Assembly: GCA_030146725.1 (NCBI GenBank)
Contig: JASLBJ010000300.1
Location: 1-13,382 of the forward strand
DNA length: 13,382 nucleotides
From: Sphingomicrobium sp.
Lineage (GTDB): Bacteria; Pseudomonadota; Alphaproteobacteria; Sphingomonadales; Sphingomonadaceae
Direction: 5' to 3'
Each line of letters starts with the position of its first letter. Position 1 is the stretch's first letter. The translations under genes and the position numbers were made by a program. The notes under the pieces are model-generated. The model saw only the letters and a list, made by a program, of their open reading frames with translations, did not search any database and was not told where the DNA came from. Shown one piece after another: positions 13,238-13,382 of the stretch.

Positions 13238-13382
13238 TTAAAGGCTGCAGCGATCCTGCGGTCCCGGGGCGCTGGCGATCTGGATGCCTGATACCGCCAT
13301 CGTCAGGCGGCCAGAGGTCGTCACCCCGAACGGAGAGGTGACGTTCGTCATGTCGCGGCCGCCCTGCGCGAAACAGCCGAGC
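13238..13382 (-). CDS. 3' end of an unrecognised gene (cut by window edge)
   Basis: An open minus-strand frame enters from the right edge and stops with TAA at 13238-13240, giving 47 visible residues (including GRDMTNVTSPFGV and MAVSGIQIASAPG). Support is moderate: third-position GC is high, the stop lies 13 bp before the GH97 ATG, and the GH97 Shine-Dalgarno fits in that gap, as in an operon. The residue pattern (Gly, Thr, Ser rich, a Cys near each end) suggests an exported or beta-rich protein, but no family is recognised. The alternative minus frame runs through into the GH97 start and is Arg/Pro-rich, like a shadow. Confidence 0.45.
   Translation of the reverse strand, partial: LGCFAQGGRDMTNVTSPFGVTTSGRLTMAVSGIQIASAPGPQDRCSL

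Noticed and set aside
11725..13341. 538-codon plus-strand open frame
   Set aside because: Lies almost entirely antisense to the GH97 gene, whose motifs are clear. The composition is Arg/Asp/Val-rich, as expected for a complement frame.
1..13382. CRISPR array, insertion sequence, phage, toxin-antitoxin or other mobile/defence system
   Set aside because: I found no direct-repeat array, terminal inverted repeats, transposase or integrase motifs, or defence-gene signatures. Base composition looks uniform throughout.

Overview
The window looks like chromosomal DNA of a high-GC alphaproteobacterium, most likely a pigmented sphingomonad (order Sphingomonadales). The reasons are the uniformly high third-position GC, a near-perfect EcfG-type general-stress promoter (GGAAC-N16-CGTT), the folK-tRNA-Lys start, and a complete C40 carotenoid gene set with crtW, crtZ and crtX. 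The order is inferred from gene content and protein style; no database search was possible.

Layout. (1) 1-593: folK (folate biosynthesis, with an unclear start codon) and a tRNA-Lys(TTT) with encoded CCA. (2) 594-1364: a strong EcfG-type promoter driving a glycine/alanine-rich putative stress protein with a His/Asp-rich linker. (3) 1365-3217: an ECF sigma factor, its ATGA-overlapping membrane anti-sigma factor (RskA type), and an msrB with a twin-arginine signal, probably one oxidative-stress unit. (4) 3309-9209: the carotenoid locus as two convergent operons, crtZ-crtW on the plus strand and crtY-crtI-crtB-crtX on the minus strand. They run into each other with a 98-bp antisense overlap of the crtW and crtX coding ends. 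(5) 9266-10744: divergent from crtY, a secreted DUF2141 protein and ispH, the last enzyme of the MEP isoprenoid pathway. (6) 10754-13382: convergent to ispH, a small SnoaL/DUF4440-like protein, a secreted GH97 alpha-glucosidase with the inverting-type catalytic glutamates, and the 3' end of an unrecognised gene cut by the window edge.

How the genes fit together. IspH supplies IPP/DMAPP. CrtB makes phytoene from GGPP, CrtI desaturates it to lycopene, and CrtY cyclises lycopene to beta-carotene. CrtZ (3-hydroxylase) and CrtW (4-ketolase) together can give astaxanthin-type ketocarotenoids, and CrtX can glycosylate their hydroxyl groups. A GGPP synthase (crtE) is not in the window. The EcfG-type promoter, the ECF/anti-sigma pair, the exported methionine sulfoxide reductase and the antioxidant pigments give the locus an oxidative/light-stress theme. 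Apart from the promoter, that link is inference.

I found no CRISPR array, insertion sequence, phage gene or clearly new multi-gene system. The less ordinary points are the crtW/crtX antisense overlap, the DUF2141 gene in a carotenoid/isoprenoid context, the missing canonical folK start, the EcfG promoter, and the unidentified gene end at the right edge. No gene-free stretch exceeds about 120 bp.
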